From: PALSA-1004 sp963829085
Lineage (GTDB): Bacteria; Pseudomonadota; Gammaproteobacteria; Burkholderiales; SG8-41
DNA length: 64,000 nucleotides
Direction: 5' to 3'
NCBI GenBank assembly: GCA_963829085.1
Contig: CAWHHJ010000015.1
Span: forward strand, 62,001-126,000
The notes under the pieces are model-generated. The model was not told the DNA's origin. It saw nothing but the letters and a program-made list of their open reading frames with translations, and did not search any database. The position numbers and the translations under genes were made by a program. This document shows positions 15,994 through 24,600 of the stretch, piece after piece (position 1 is the stretch's first letter; the number at the start of each line of letters is the position of its first letter).

Positions 15994-16458
15994 TCAGCCG
16001 GATGCAAAAGACGTCAGATTGCTCGTGATGAGCACATTGAGTTGCTTCATGAGCCTGAACCCGAGGCTATGATCCGCCTCCATCAGCAGCAGCAATTGAT
16101 CACCATTGATCGCGAGCACAGTGCAGGACGTGATGCAGAACGCCGAAGCAATACGCTGGGGCGCCTGCTCCACGAGGGCTGCCCATCCGAACACTTCGCC
16201 CCGGCGCAGCACTTGACCCGCAGCAGTACGGCGGCTGCCGAGCCCGATGCTGAAGCGTACCATCCCATCGACGAGCACATAAAAATCCGCCGCTGCGTCG
16301 CCAATGTTGTAAATCGGCGTGTCCTGCCGATGAGTCTCGATGCGTCCCAGCGACGCGACGCGCGCCCGCTGTGGCGCGGCGAGTTCCGCGAAGAACCCGG
16401 TGCCCGCGACGATGTCATCGCTGACCGGTGGAGCGCTGGCAGCGACCGGCTCGATCAC
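15994..16458 (-). CDS. Stand-alone cyclic-nucleotide-binding-like domain protein
   Basis: 154 residues, almost entirely one CAP_ED domain with no DNA-binding or output domain. IYNIGDAAADFYVLVDGMVRFSIG and GEVFGWAALVEQAPQRIA match the domains fused to the ferredoxin (6071-6796) and the permease (8071-9456). W92 sits at the position of the ribose-binding Glu of CRP, and R102 at the phosphate-binding Arg. Start GTG 16458 overlaps the PanB-like stop (GTGA), so it is translationally coupled to it. It may bind the same ligand as the other two, or act as a regulatory subunit. Confidence 0.8.
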   Translation of the reverse strand: MIEPVAASAPPVSDDIVAGTGFFAELAAPQRARVASLGRIETHRQDTPIYNIGDAAADFYVLVDGMVRFSIGLGSRRTAAGQVLRRGEVFGWAALVEQAPQRIASAFCITSCTVLAINGDQLLLLMEADHSLGFRLMKQLNVLITSNLTSFASG

Positions 16459-17324
16459 TTTTTCCAGCCCACCTTATCCTTGAACTTTTTGAGCTCGTCT
16501 TCCTTCATGTAGACGGTGTGTTCCTTGCCCGGGTAGATGCGCTTCCTGACTTCATCGCGGTAATCGGTCAGGCCTTTTTCGATGATAGGGACGAGGTCGC
16601 AGTAGATCTTGCTATGACGCGGCGTGTGCTTTTCGTAGAGATGAAATAAATCCGAGCCGATGATGTGCACCCCATCCGACGTATTGCCGGATCCCAGGCT
16701 CACTACCGGCACGGGCAACGTCTCCGCGAGATACTGTGACACTTCGGACGTCACCACTTCAGTCATGATCGAGAAGCAACCTGCATCGACGAACGCCCAG
16801 GCGTCATCGACGAGCTCTTTGGCGCGATCCGCGGTTTTCCCCTGTGCCGCAAAGCCGCCCAGCTGCGGAATGCGCATCGGGCAGATGCCGATGTGGCCTT
16901 GCACCGGGATACCGGCTTTAATAATGGCTTCGATATATTTGGCATGGTGCTGGTTGCCTTCGCATTTCATGACTTCGGCGCCCGCCTGCGATACGTACTT
17001 CGCCGCGTTATCAACCGCCTGCTGTGCGGACAGGTGAAAGCTCATGTATGGCATGTCGACCATGCGTAGCCCATACTGGGAGCCGCGCTTGACCGCCTGC
17101 GCCATGAACAGCACTTCCTCGAACGACACCGACGTCGTCGACTCATGTCCGAAGAGGACCATACCGCCGGTATCTGAAACGCACAGGATATCGATCCCGA
17201 CGCGGTCGGCAACAATCGCGGTCTCATAGTCGTACACCGCGAGCTGCACGATGGGTTCGCCCTTTTTCTTCTTGTCCATCAGCATCGGAATCGTTACTTT
17301 TTTGCGCGCTGCTTGTTCGGCCAT
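16455..17324 (-). CDS. PanB-like ketopantoate hydroxymethyltransferase family enzyme
   Basis: 289 residues of the PEP mutase/isocitrate lyase-type barrel. PanB transfers a hydroxymethyl group from methylene-THF to 2-oxoisovalerate. The catalytic set is present: AVYDYETA (residues 29-36), D51 and D90 (Mg ligands by alignment with GDS and ADLPFM of E. coli PanB), K120 in VMKCEGN, GHIGICP and E189. The loops differ strongly from housekeeping PanB, and there is no panC or panD nearby. In an operon with a GcvT-like protein and opposite two folD genes, it may run in the C1-releasing direction or on a different keto acid. ATG 17324 follows GAGGAGG. It is first gene behind a sigma-54 promoter. Confidence 0.75.
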   Translation of the reverse strand: MAEQAARKKVTIPMLMDKKKKGEPIVQLAVYDYETAIVADRVGIDILCVSDTGGMVLFGHESTTSVSFEEVLFMAQAVKRGSQYGLRMVDMPYMSFHLSAQQAVDNAAKYVSQAGAEVMKCEGNQHHAKYIEAIIKAGIPVQGHIGICPMRIPQLGGFAAQGKTADRAKELVDDAWAFVDAGCFSIMTEVVTSEVSQYLAETLPVPVVSLGSGNTSDGVHIIGSDLFHLYEKHTPRHSKIYCDLVPIIEKGLTDYRDEVRKRIYPGKEHTVYMKEDELKKFKDKVGWKK

Positions 17325-17454
17325 GGCCGCCTCCTCGTTGTTGACTTCGAATCGCTGGATTGTTCCAATGGCTCAGCGTGAGCTTCGGCCGAGCGTGGGC
17401 GAACGGCCTGCTGCACGAGCCTCGTTATTGTCGTGACTTGAATTGTCTATGCTA

Positions 17455-17470
17455 AGCAAGCGTTATGCCC
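17455..17470 (-). promoter_or_regulatory. Sigma-54 (-24/-12) promoter of the PanB-like operon
   Basis: Read leftward: GGGCATAACGCTTGCT. The invariant GG (17469-17468) and GC (17457-17456) have the exact RpoN spacing, and the -12 block TTGCT is a perfect match. It lies about 130 bases before the PanB-like ATG and 72 bases from the proximal end of the GTTTC-N5-GAAAC site, nearly the same geometry as at 3123-3249. Confidence 0.6.
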
Positions 17471-17540
17471 TGCGAATCTGCAGGAAAACATCTTTCTTAT
17501 CAACATTGCACAACGTCGTCCCCGCCTCTCGCTCGCGGCG

Positions 17541-17577
17541 GTTTCCAAATGAAACGGCGTCTGTTTCCAAACGAGCC
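17541..17577 (-). promoter_or_regulatory. Putative activator binding pair upstream of the PanB-like operon
   Basis: Perfect inverted repeat GTTTC-CAAAT-GAAAC at 17541-17555, and a second GTTTC-CAAAC-GAGCC starting 22 bases away at 17563. The spacing of about two helical turns matches the pair at 3123/3145. The sites abut the end of the NtrC-type regulator gene (17594). Confidence 0.6.
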
Positions 17578-17593
17578 TGCGCCGGTCGTTCCT

Positions 17594-19024
17594 TTATTGG
17601 GCTCGTGCCCGCGCGGATGGCGGTCGTGCAGGACGAGCGTCGGCCCGGAAGAGGCCCCAACGGTTACGCCGCACCCACAGAGCCTTGCGGCCAATGCCTA
17701 GCATAGCGGCCAGTTCCTGTTCCGTGTAGCGGTCCTGATATCGTTTGACGAACTGGGCAATGTAATCCTCGATGGACAGCGGTGTGGCAAGCGTGTCCGC
17801 CGCCGCTTCCGCTTCGCTGCCATGCGACGCGAACATTGCAAGATCGGTGAAATCGCGGGCCGATAAGGTCGCATCGTCAGCCAATATCACGGCACGCTCG
17901 ACGACGTTCTCAAGCTCGCGCACATTGCCCGGCCAGCGATAGGCCTTCAAAAGCTGCTTCAAGTCAGTGCTGAGCGCCGAGATACGTTTGCCGAGACGCC
18001 GGCTATGTTCGGCGACGAAGTGCTCCGCAAGCAGTTCGATGTCTTCAGCGCGCTCACGCAAGGGAGGAACATGAATATTGATGACATTGAGGCGATAGTA
18101 CAGATCTGCACGGAACTGGCCGCGCTCGGTTGCAATGTTGAGATCGCGATTGCTCGCGGCGACAAAACGCACGTCGGTATGGAATATGCGCGTCGATCCG
18201 AGCGGACGCACCTGTCTTTCCTGAATCACGCGCAGCAGTTTTACCTGCAGCGCGGGTGCGAGCTCCGAGATCTCGTCGAGGAAGAGGGTGCCCCCGTGTG
18301 CTTCTCGTATCAGGCCTTCAGTAGTCGCAACGGCGCCGGTATAAGCGCCTTTCGCATGCCCGAACAGTTCCGACTCAAGCAAGTCCGGCGGTATGGCAGC
18401 GCAATTGATCGGTACAAACGGACGCTCCGCACGATGGCTGGAGTAGTGCAAAGCCTGCGCCACCAGTTCTTTGCCCGTGCCGCTCTCGCCCTGAATCAGC
18501 ACGCTTGCATCCGTCGGCGCAACCTTCTCGATTAGCTCGAAGACGCGCTTGATGCCGGCGCTGCGTCCGATGATATCGTTGCGCCTGAACTCGCTTTTGA
18601 CAGTACGTTTGAGCACCGCATTTTCGCGCTGCATGCGCCGTTCATTGAGCGCCCGCTCGATTGCGAACAGCAGTGCGTCATTGTGGAACGGTTTGATAAC
18701 GTAATCGACTGCGCCGTTCCTGAGCGCCTCGATTGCAGTATCGAGCGACGAGTAACTCGTCATAAGTATGATCGGGAGCGCGGGCTGACTGTTATGCAGA
18801 GACGCGATCACTGACATGCCGCTGCCGTCGGGCAGCCGCAGGTCGGTGATGACGAGGTCGAAGTCAGTTGCGGCAGCGCGCTCAAGGCCGTCATGTGCGA
18901 GGGATGCGGTTTCCACGTCGTAACCGCGTGCGGGCAACAGCATACTAATGCTCGCGCTAACGCCGGGATCATCCTCGATGAGCAGAATACGCTCATTGCG
19001 CAATGTAGCCGGGTTACCCGTCAT
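17594..19024 (-). CDS. NtrC-family sigma-54-dependent response regulator
   Basis: 476 residues in three domains. The receiver (about 10-125) has acidic E17/D18, phospho-acceptor D61, T89 and K111. The AAA+ domain has Walker A GESGTGKE and the sigma-54 contact loop GAYTGA in place of GAFTGA, plus FRADLYYRLNV and WPGNVRELENVVERAVI. The C-terminal Fis-type HTH is ELAAMLGIGRKALWVRRNRWG. The start taken is ATG 19024, which overlaps the kinase stop in ATGA; the frame is open further upstream, within the kinase gene. It likely activates the two sigma-54 promoters at 3233 and 17455 through the GTTTC-N5-GAAAC sites. Confidence 0.9.
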   Translation of the reverse strand: MTGNPATLRNERILLIEDDPGVSASISMLLPARGYDVETASLAHDGLERAAATDFDLVITDLRLPDGSGMSVIASLHNSQPALPIILMTSYSSLDTAIEALRNGAVDYVIKPFHNDALLFAIERALNERRMQRENAVLKRTVKSEFRRNDIIGRSAGIKRVFELIEKVAPTDASVLIQGESGTGKELVAQALHYSSHRAERPFVPINCAAIPPDLLESELFGHAKGAYTGAVATTEGLIREAHGGTLFLDEISELAPALQVKLLRVIQERQVRPLGSTRIFHTDVRFVAASNRDLNIATERGQFRADLYYRLNVINIHVPPLRERAEDIELLAEHFVAEHSRRLGKRISALSTDLKQLLKAYRWPGNVRELENVVERAVILADDATLSARDFTDLAMFASHGSEAEAAADTLATPLSIEDYIAQFVKRYQDRYTEQELAAMLGIGRKALWVRRNRWGLFRADARPARPPSARARAQ

Positions 19025-20049
19025 GATCTCATTGCGGGCAGGCGCACATAGAAGCACGCGCCACCCTGCGCATCGTTTGCCGCACGCATGCTGCCGCCGT
19101 GTGAAATGACGATCTCATTGCTGATGGCAAGCCCGAGGCCGGTGCCTTGGCCCGGCGGCTTGGTCGTAAAGAACGGTTCGAACAGCCGCGGCAGGGCGGA
19201 CTCGTGTATGCCCGGCCCCGTATCGCGTATCGCGACTTCGACGCATGCGGCATCCGGACGCGTATCCGCGATGAACAGGTTCCCGCGTCCCTGCATCGCC
19301 TGTGCGGCATTCGTCAGCACGTTACAAAAAACCTGTTGGAGCTGGCTTGAATCGCCAACGACGAGCGTCGTCGCATCGAGCTGACAATCAACGCTCACGT
19401 CTCGCATTAGAGCGTCGTGAAGGACGAGCGACACGGCATCAGTCACTGTTGCGCGCAAGTTCAATGCAGCGCGTGCATCTTCGCCGGCGCGCGAAAAATC
19501 GTTGAGCTTGCGCGAGATATTAAGAACGCGCTGCACGTTGGTTGCGATGTTCGATAATCCTTTTTCCAGCAGCGCCGGCGGGCATTGCGAATTGGACCGC
19601 AATAACTGGACGGTCGAGTTGATAGCTGTGAGCGGATTGGCGACTTCGTGGCAGACACCCGCGACCATGAATCCGATAGAGGCAAGGCGCGCAAGTTGCG
19701 CATCGCCCAGGCCGCGATCAGCGTCCGGCAGACGCATTATGAACAGGCATGAACCGCGCATGAGAGGCCGCAGCACGACCCGCTCGACGACGTCGGCGCC
19801 GTCCAACGTGTGCTCGGCGACCGCTTCCTGCGGCGTAAGCCACGGCACTTCTCCCTGCAGCGCCGCGAAGTAGTGCGGGAACGCATCGCCCAGTAGCCTG
19901 CCGGGAACCGCGTGAGCTTTGTCGACGGAGGCCTGCGATGCCTGATTTACGAATGTAATCAACCCCCGCTCGTCGACGATCAACACCGGCCACGGCAAGG
20001 TGTCGAAAAAGGCCTTCAGCGTCTGTTCCGCGCTCCGATGTGCGGTCAT
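19021..20049 (-). CDS. Cytoplasmic PAS-domain sensor histidine kinase (NtrB type)
   Basis: 342 residues with no membrane segment, so it senses an internal signal. An N-terminal PAS domain (about 10-105, with WPVLIVDERGLITFVNQAS) precedes the HisKA segment with H134 in VCHEVANPLTAIN and a HATPase domain with N-box NVLTNAAQAM, DTGPGI and GTGLGLAIS. Its stop overlaps the start of the response regulator, so the pair is made together. It begins 36 bases after the small membrane peptide gene. The signal may be the imported substrate, a pathway intermediate or redox state. Confidence 0.9.
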   Translation of the reverse strand: MTAHRSAEQTLKAFFDTLPWPVLIVDERGLITFVNQASQASVDKAHAVPGRLLGDAFPHYFAALQGEVPWLTPQEAVAEHTLDGADVVERVVLRPLMRGSCLFIMRLPDADRGLGDAQLARLASIGFMVAGVCHEVANPLTAINSTVQLLRSNSQCPPALLEKGLSNIATNVQRVLNISRKLNDFSRAGEDARAALNLRATVTDAVSLVLHDALMRDVSVDCQLDATTLVVGDSSQLQQVFCNVLTNAAQAMQGRGNLFIADTRPDAACVEVAIRDTGPGIHESALPRLFEPFFTTKPPGQGTGLGLAISNEIVISHGGSMRAANDAQGGACFYVRLPAMRS

Positions 20050-20085
20050 GAGAGATTACGGGAGTATCAGAGGATGTTCAGCGCG

Positions 20086-20223
20086 TCAGCACGAGAAAAG
20101 ATTCGCGTAGCCAATAAGGAACTCAGGGCTCATGTAGATACGGAAGCTCACATAACTCGCGTAAGCGAGCAGCGCCAGCAGTGCTGCCCAGACGAACAGC
20201 GGCCGGTGCGGTTGCGGAATCAT
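20086..20223 (-). CDS. 45-residue single-pass membrane peptide coupled to the MFS carrier
   Basis: A 45-codon ORF whose ATG overlaps the TGA of the MFS gene (ATGA), a strong sign of translational coupling. The product starts MIPQPHRPLF, then has one hydrophobic helix (about residues 9-24, VWAALLALLAYASYV), and ends MSPEFLIGYANLFSC. It could be an accessory subunit of the carrier or a link to the kinase encoded 36 bases downstream. No family recognised. Confidence 0.6.
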   Translation of the reverse strand: MIPQPHRPLFVWAALLALLAYASYVSFRIYMSPEFLIGYANLFSC

Positions 20224-21437
20224 GCCTGGCTTCCGCTGGGCCGCAGGCGAGTTACGTCGCGCTCGTCGATTGGCATGCAGAGGGCAGCCGCGATGACACT
20301 CAGCAGCACGCAGAATATCCAGACTATGCGATACGAGCCGGTCAGATCAAACATGAGACCCCCGTACCAGGCGCCGAGGAAACTGCCTATCTGATGCCCG
20401 AGAAATGCGATGCTGAATAGGGTCGAAAGATACTTTACGCCAAATATCTGTGCGACCAGGCCGTTGGTCAGCGGGACAGTGCCCAGCCACGTAACACCCA
20501 TCGCGATGCCGAAACCCCAAATCGTCGCAGTCGTGAGCGGCAGGGCAATAAATAAGGCAATAGCGATGGCGCGCACCGTATAGAGCCAGAAGAGAATCCG
20601 TTTTTTACTGAACCGGCCCCCGAGCACGCCGCAACCATAAGAGCCGACGATGTTGAAGAAACCGATCAGCGCGAGCGCCGTCATGCCCTGCGTTGGCGAC
20701 AGGCCCTGATCCACGAGATAGGCGGGCAGGTGAATCATGATGAAGATGGTCTGAAATCCGCACACCATGAAGCTGAACGTTAACAACCAGAACCCTTTAT
20801 GCGCTGCTGCTTCGCGCAACGCCGCCCCGAGGCTTTGGGTGCCAGCGCTGGGCGCAGCCGTACGGCCGGCGAGGGCTGCGGCCATGGGTACGATCACGAG
20901 CGACATTGCCGCAAGCGCGAGCAGTGCGTTATGCCAGCCGATTTGCGAAATAAGGGTTTGTCCGAGCGGCAGCATCGCGAACTGGCCGAAGGATCCGCCG
21001 GCGCCGACGAGTCCCAATGCAACACTGCGTCGCTCTGTAGCGACCGAGCGCGCCACGACACCCATCACTACGCCGAACCCGGAGCCGCTGAGACCGAGGC
21101 CGACCATAATCCCAGCGCTGACATCAAAAGCGGTACCCGTCGTCGAGTACGCCATCAGGCAAACGCCGAGCGCATATAAAACGCCGCCGCCAACAACGAC
21201 GCGTGCCGCTCCGAACTTGTCGGCGATCGCGCCGGCAAACGGCTGGCCCAGGCCCCATACGAGATTTTGCAACGCGATCGCGAAGCCGAACGTTTGACGT
21301 GTCCAGCCGAGATCGAAGGTCATCGGCGGAAGAAACAGACCGAAGCTCTGACGCGTGCCCAGCGATAACATGAGTACCACACTGCCGCACGCGAGTACTA
21401 TCGCGGGTGTGCGCCAGTTGCCGGCACGCATGTCCAC
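20220..21437 (-). CDS. Major facilitator superfamily transporter (monocarboxylate/oxalate-formate-like)
   Basis: 405 residues with twelve hydrophobic segments. Features are the MFS loop 2-3 region AGAIADKFGAARVVV and a GTRQSFGLFLPPM segment near the N-terminus that is common in carboxylate carriers of the OFA/MCT-like type. Probably imports or exports an organic acid related to the regulated pathway. It is the first gene of the leftward unit MFS, membrane peptide, kinase, regulator. The 167 bases upstream, shared with the divergent gene at 21605, must hold its promoter. Substrate unknown. Confidence 0.8.
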   Translation of the reverse strand: MDMRAGNWRTPAIVLACGSVVLMLSLGTRQSFGLFLPPMTFDLGWTRQTFGFAIALQNLVWGLGQPFAGAIADKFGAARVVVGGGVLYALGVCLMAYSTTGTAFDVSAGIMVGLGLSGSGFGVVMGVVARSVATERRSVALGLVGAGGSFGQFAMLPLGQTLISQIGWHNALLALAAMSLVIVPMAAALAGRTAAPSAGTQSLGAALREAAAHKGFWLLTFSFMVCGFQTIFIMIHLPAYLVDQGLSPTQGMTALALIGFFNIVGSYGCGVLGGRFSKKRILFWLYTVRAIAIALFIALPLTTATIWGFGIAMGVTWLGTVPLTNGLVAQIFGVKYLSTLFSIAFLGHQIGSFLGAWYGGLMFDLTGSYRIVWIFCVLLSVIAAALCMPIDERDVTRLRPSGSQA

Positions 21438-21604
21438 TGAATGCGTAATGAAGTGACTCCTGCGTTCACCGGCGTATCCCGCCGGAGGCGCTGAAATTAT
21501 CGCACAAACGCTGTGCGCCTTTACGCGGCGCCTGCGTGCCTGACATCGGGGGAGTTTTGTGCTATGGTCGGCCGCTTTTCGCGCCGCCTGACGCGCAGAT
21601 TGTC

Positions 21605-24600
21605 ATGCTCACATTACCTTACGGCTTGTCGTTTCCTGATCTCTATCAAAGAGAGGGCGTTGTTCGCCTCGATGCGGCTTTTGTCGACGAATTAGCCGCG
21701 ACGGACAAAGCGCTGTGGCAAGGGCTTGTAGACGCGCGTGCACAACCCGACCTGCTGACATTCAAGCAGGAATCGGAGCTGCTCATAGCGCTCGCACCGT
21801 ATCTAGACGACTTTCTCGCGCGGCTATTCGGCATCGAAGCGGAAGTGCGCGCACTGTCTGCGCGTCATACCGAACTTGCGCCGTTATATAGTTGCAAGCG
21901 GTTGTTCATACAGCGCAAGGCGATGCACAAAATAAAACCGGCCGAAGCCGCTGCGATTGACGGCACCGCGCTGCGCTCCGAACTTACGAAGCTCTTCGGC
22001 GGCGAGTTTACGGAACTCGCGTTCGCGCAATACGTAACCCGATGGCAGCTCGATGAAAAGGCGCATGCCGCTGAATTGGACGTTGCGCTCCGTTACGCCG
22101 CATGGGCCGCGCAAACGCCCGAGGGCAGGGCGATGCACCGCGGAACGGTGCTGTTCAAAGCACCGCACAAGCTGGACTACATGCGGCTGGTGCCTGCAAT
22201 CGAAGAGAAGACGAGCGGGTATCCCGTATTCAGCGCCCAACCGCAGCACATACGGCGCCGCAATGGCTTCAAACTCACCGATCGCGGAACTGATCTCGTC
22301 GGCGCTCTTGACGAAGCGCATTACTGTATCTGGTGTCACGAGCAGGGCAAGGACTCATGTTCGAAAGGTCTGAAGGAAAAGGGCGCGAGCGGTCGCGGCG
22401 TTGCCTCGTTCAAGAAAAGTCCGTTCGGCGTTACGCTCGCGGGGTGCCCGCTCGACGAAAAGATTTCCGAGTTCCACAAGGTAAAGACCGAAGGTATCGC
22501 AATCGGCGCGCTCGCGATCATCATCGTCGACAATCCGATGGTCGCGGCAACCGGTCATCGCATCTGCAACGATTGCATGAAGGCGTGTATTTATCAGAAG
22601 CAGGAGCCGGTCAACATCCCGCAGGCGGAGACACGCACGCTTAAAGATGTGCTCGAGCTGCCGTGGGGCTTTGAGATTTACAGCCTGCTCACGCGGTGGA
22701 ACCCGCTGAACCTGCGTTCGCCTTATCCCAAACTGCCGACCGGGAAGCGGGTGCTCGTCGCGGGGATGGGTCCGGCAGGTTTTTCGATCGCGCATTTTCT
22801 AATGAACGACGGTCACACCGTAGCTGGCGTCGACGGTCTCAAGATCGAGCCGCTACCTGTCGACATCTCCGGTGTCGATGAACTTGGGCGCCGTGCAGCA
22901 TTCCAGCCGATTCGTGATGTAGCTGAGCTATATGAGGCGCTGGACGAACGCATCATGGCGGGGTTCGGCGGCGTTGCCGAATACGGCATCACTGTCCGGT
23001 GGGACAAGAACTTCCTCAAAGTAATTCGTCTGCTGCTCGAGAGACGCCGCGAGTTCGCGCTGATCGGCGGTGTGCGCTTTGGCGGCACGCTGAGCACCGA
23101 AGATGCTTTCAGTCTGGGCTTCGACCACATTGCGCTTGCCGTAGGTGCGGGCCGGCCAACCGTGCTCGATATGCCGAATGGACTCGCAAGAGGCGTGCGC
23201 ACGGCGTCCGACTTTCTCATGGCGCTGCAATTGACCGGTGCAGCCAAGGCGAATTCGATTGCGAATATGCAGGTTCGCTTGCCGGTGGTCGTCGTCGGCG
23301 GTGGCTTGACTGCGATCGACACGGCTACCGAATCGCTCGCCTACTATCCGCTGCAGGTAGAGAAGTTCCTGCTGCGCTACGAGGCGCTGGCGAAAGAACA
23401 CGGCGAAATGGCCGCGCGCCTGGCGTGGAATGAGGAAGAGCGCGTTGTAGCTGACGAGTTTCTTGCGCATGCGCGTGCCATCAGGGCGGAACGTGCGGCA
23501 GCACGTCGTGAGAATCGCGAGGCGGGTGTACTGGAATTAGTGCAGCAGTGGGGCGGCGCGACGATCGCCTATCGCCGCCGGCTGATCGACAGTCCTGCAT
23601 ATACGCTTAACAACGAAGAAGTCGAGAAGGCGCTGGAGGAAGGCATTCGGTTCGCCGAAGGACTGACGCCACTCGGCGTTTCAGTCGATCCGCACGGGCA
23701 TGCAACGGCGCTGCGTGTGTCGGTGCAACCACGCGGCGAAGACGGCGCCTGGAAAGAGCAACAACAGATCGAGTTGCCGGCAAAGACTATCTTGATCGCT
23801 GCGGGCACTCAGCCAAACACGGTGCTCGCGCGCGAAGAAGCGCCGCATTTCGTGCTCGACGGCAAATATTTCGCCGCCTGCGACGAAGACGGCAATCCGC
23901 TGCCCGTCGAAAAGTCGATCTCAAAACCGGAACAAGTACGAGTGCTGTTGTCGAAACGCGCGGACGGCCGGTTCATCAGCTATTTTGGCGACGTTCACCC
24001 ATCGTTCTTCGGCAATGTCGTTAAAGCCATTGGCAGCGCGAAGCAGGGTTATCCGATCATCAGCCGTGTGCTCGAAAAGGTCAGCCCATCGTCGAACGTT
24101 GGCGATGACGAATTTCTGTCCGCGCTCAACATCGATCTGCGCGCGACCGTGCATGAAGTCATCCGCCTGACACCGACCATAGTCGAAGTGGTTGTGCACG
24201 CGCCGCTTGCCGCACGACGTTTCCGCCCAGGCCAGTTCTACCGGCTGCAGAACTTTGAAACCGGCGCTATGACGACGGAACATTCGCGGCTCGCGATGGA
24301 AGGTCTCGCGCTTACCGGCGCATGGGTCGATGCGGAAAAAGGACTGGTTTCGACGATTGTGCTCGAGATGGGCGGATCTTCCGACATGTGCGTGTTGCTG
24401 AAGCGTGGCGAGCCGGTGATTCTTATGGGGCCGACCGGAACGCCGACCGAGATTCCATCGAACGAGACGGTCATTTTGGTTGGCGGCGGTCTCGGCAACG
24501 CGGTGCTGTTTTCAATCGGCCAGGCGATGCGACGGGCGGGCAATCGAGTGCTCTACTTTGCCGGCTATAAACACATGGCAGACCGTTACAAGGTGGCCGA

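Noticed and set aside
15994..16458. Stand-alone cNMP protein as a CRP/FNR transcription factor
   Set aside because: It ends soon after the beta-roll and C-helix; there is no helix-turn-helix, so it cannot be a classical CRP-type DNA-binding regulator.
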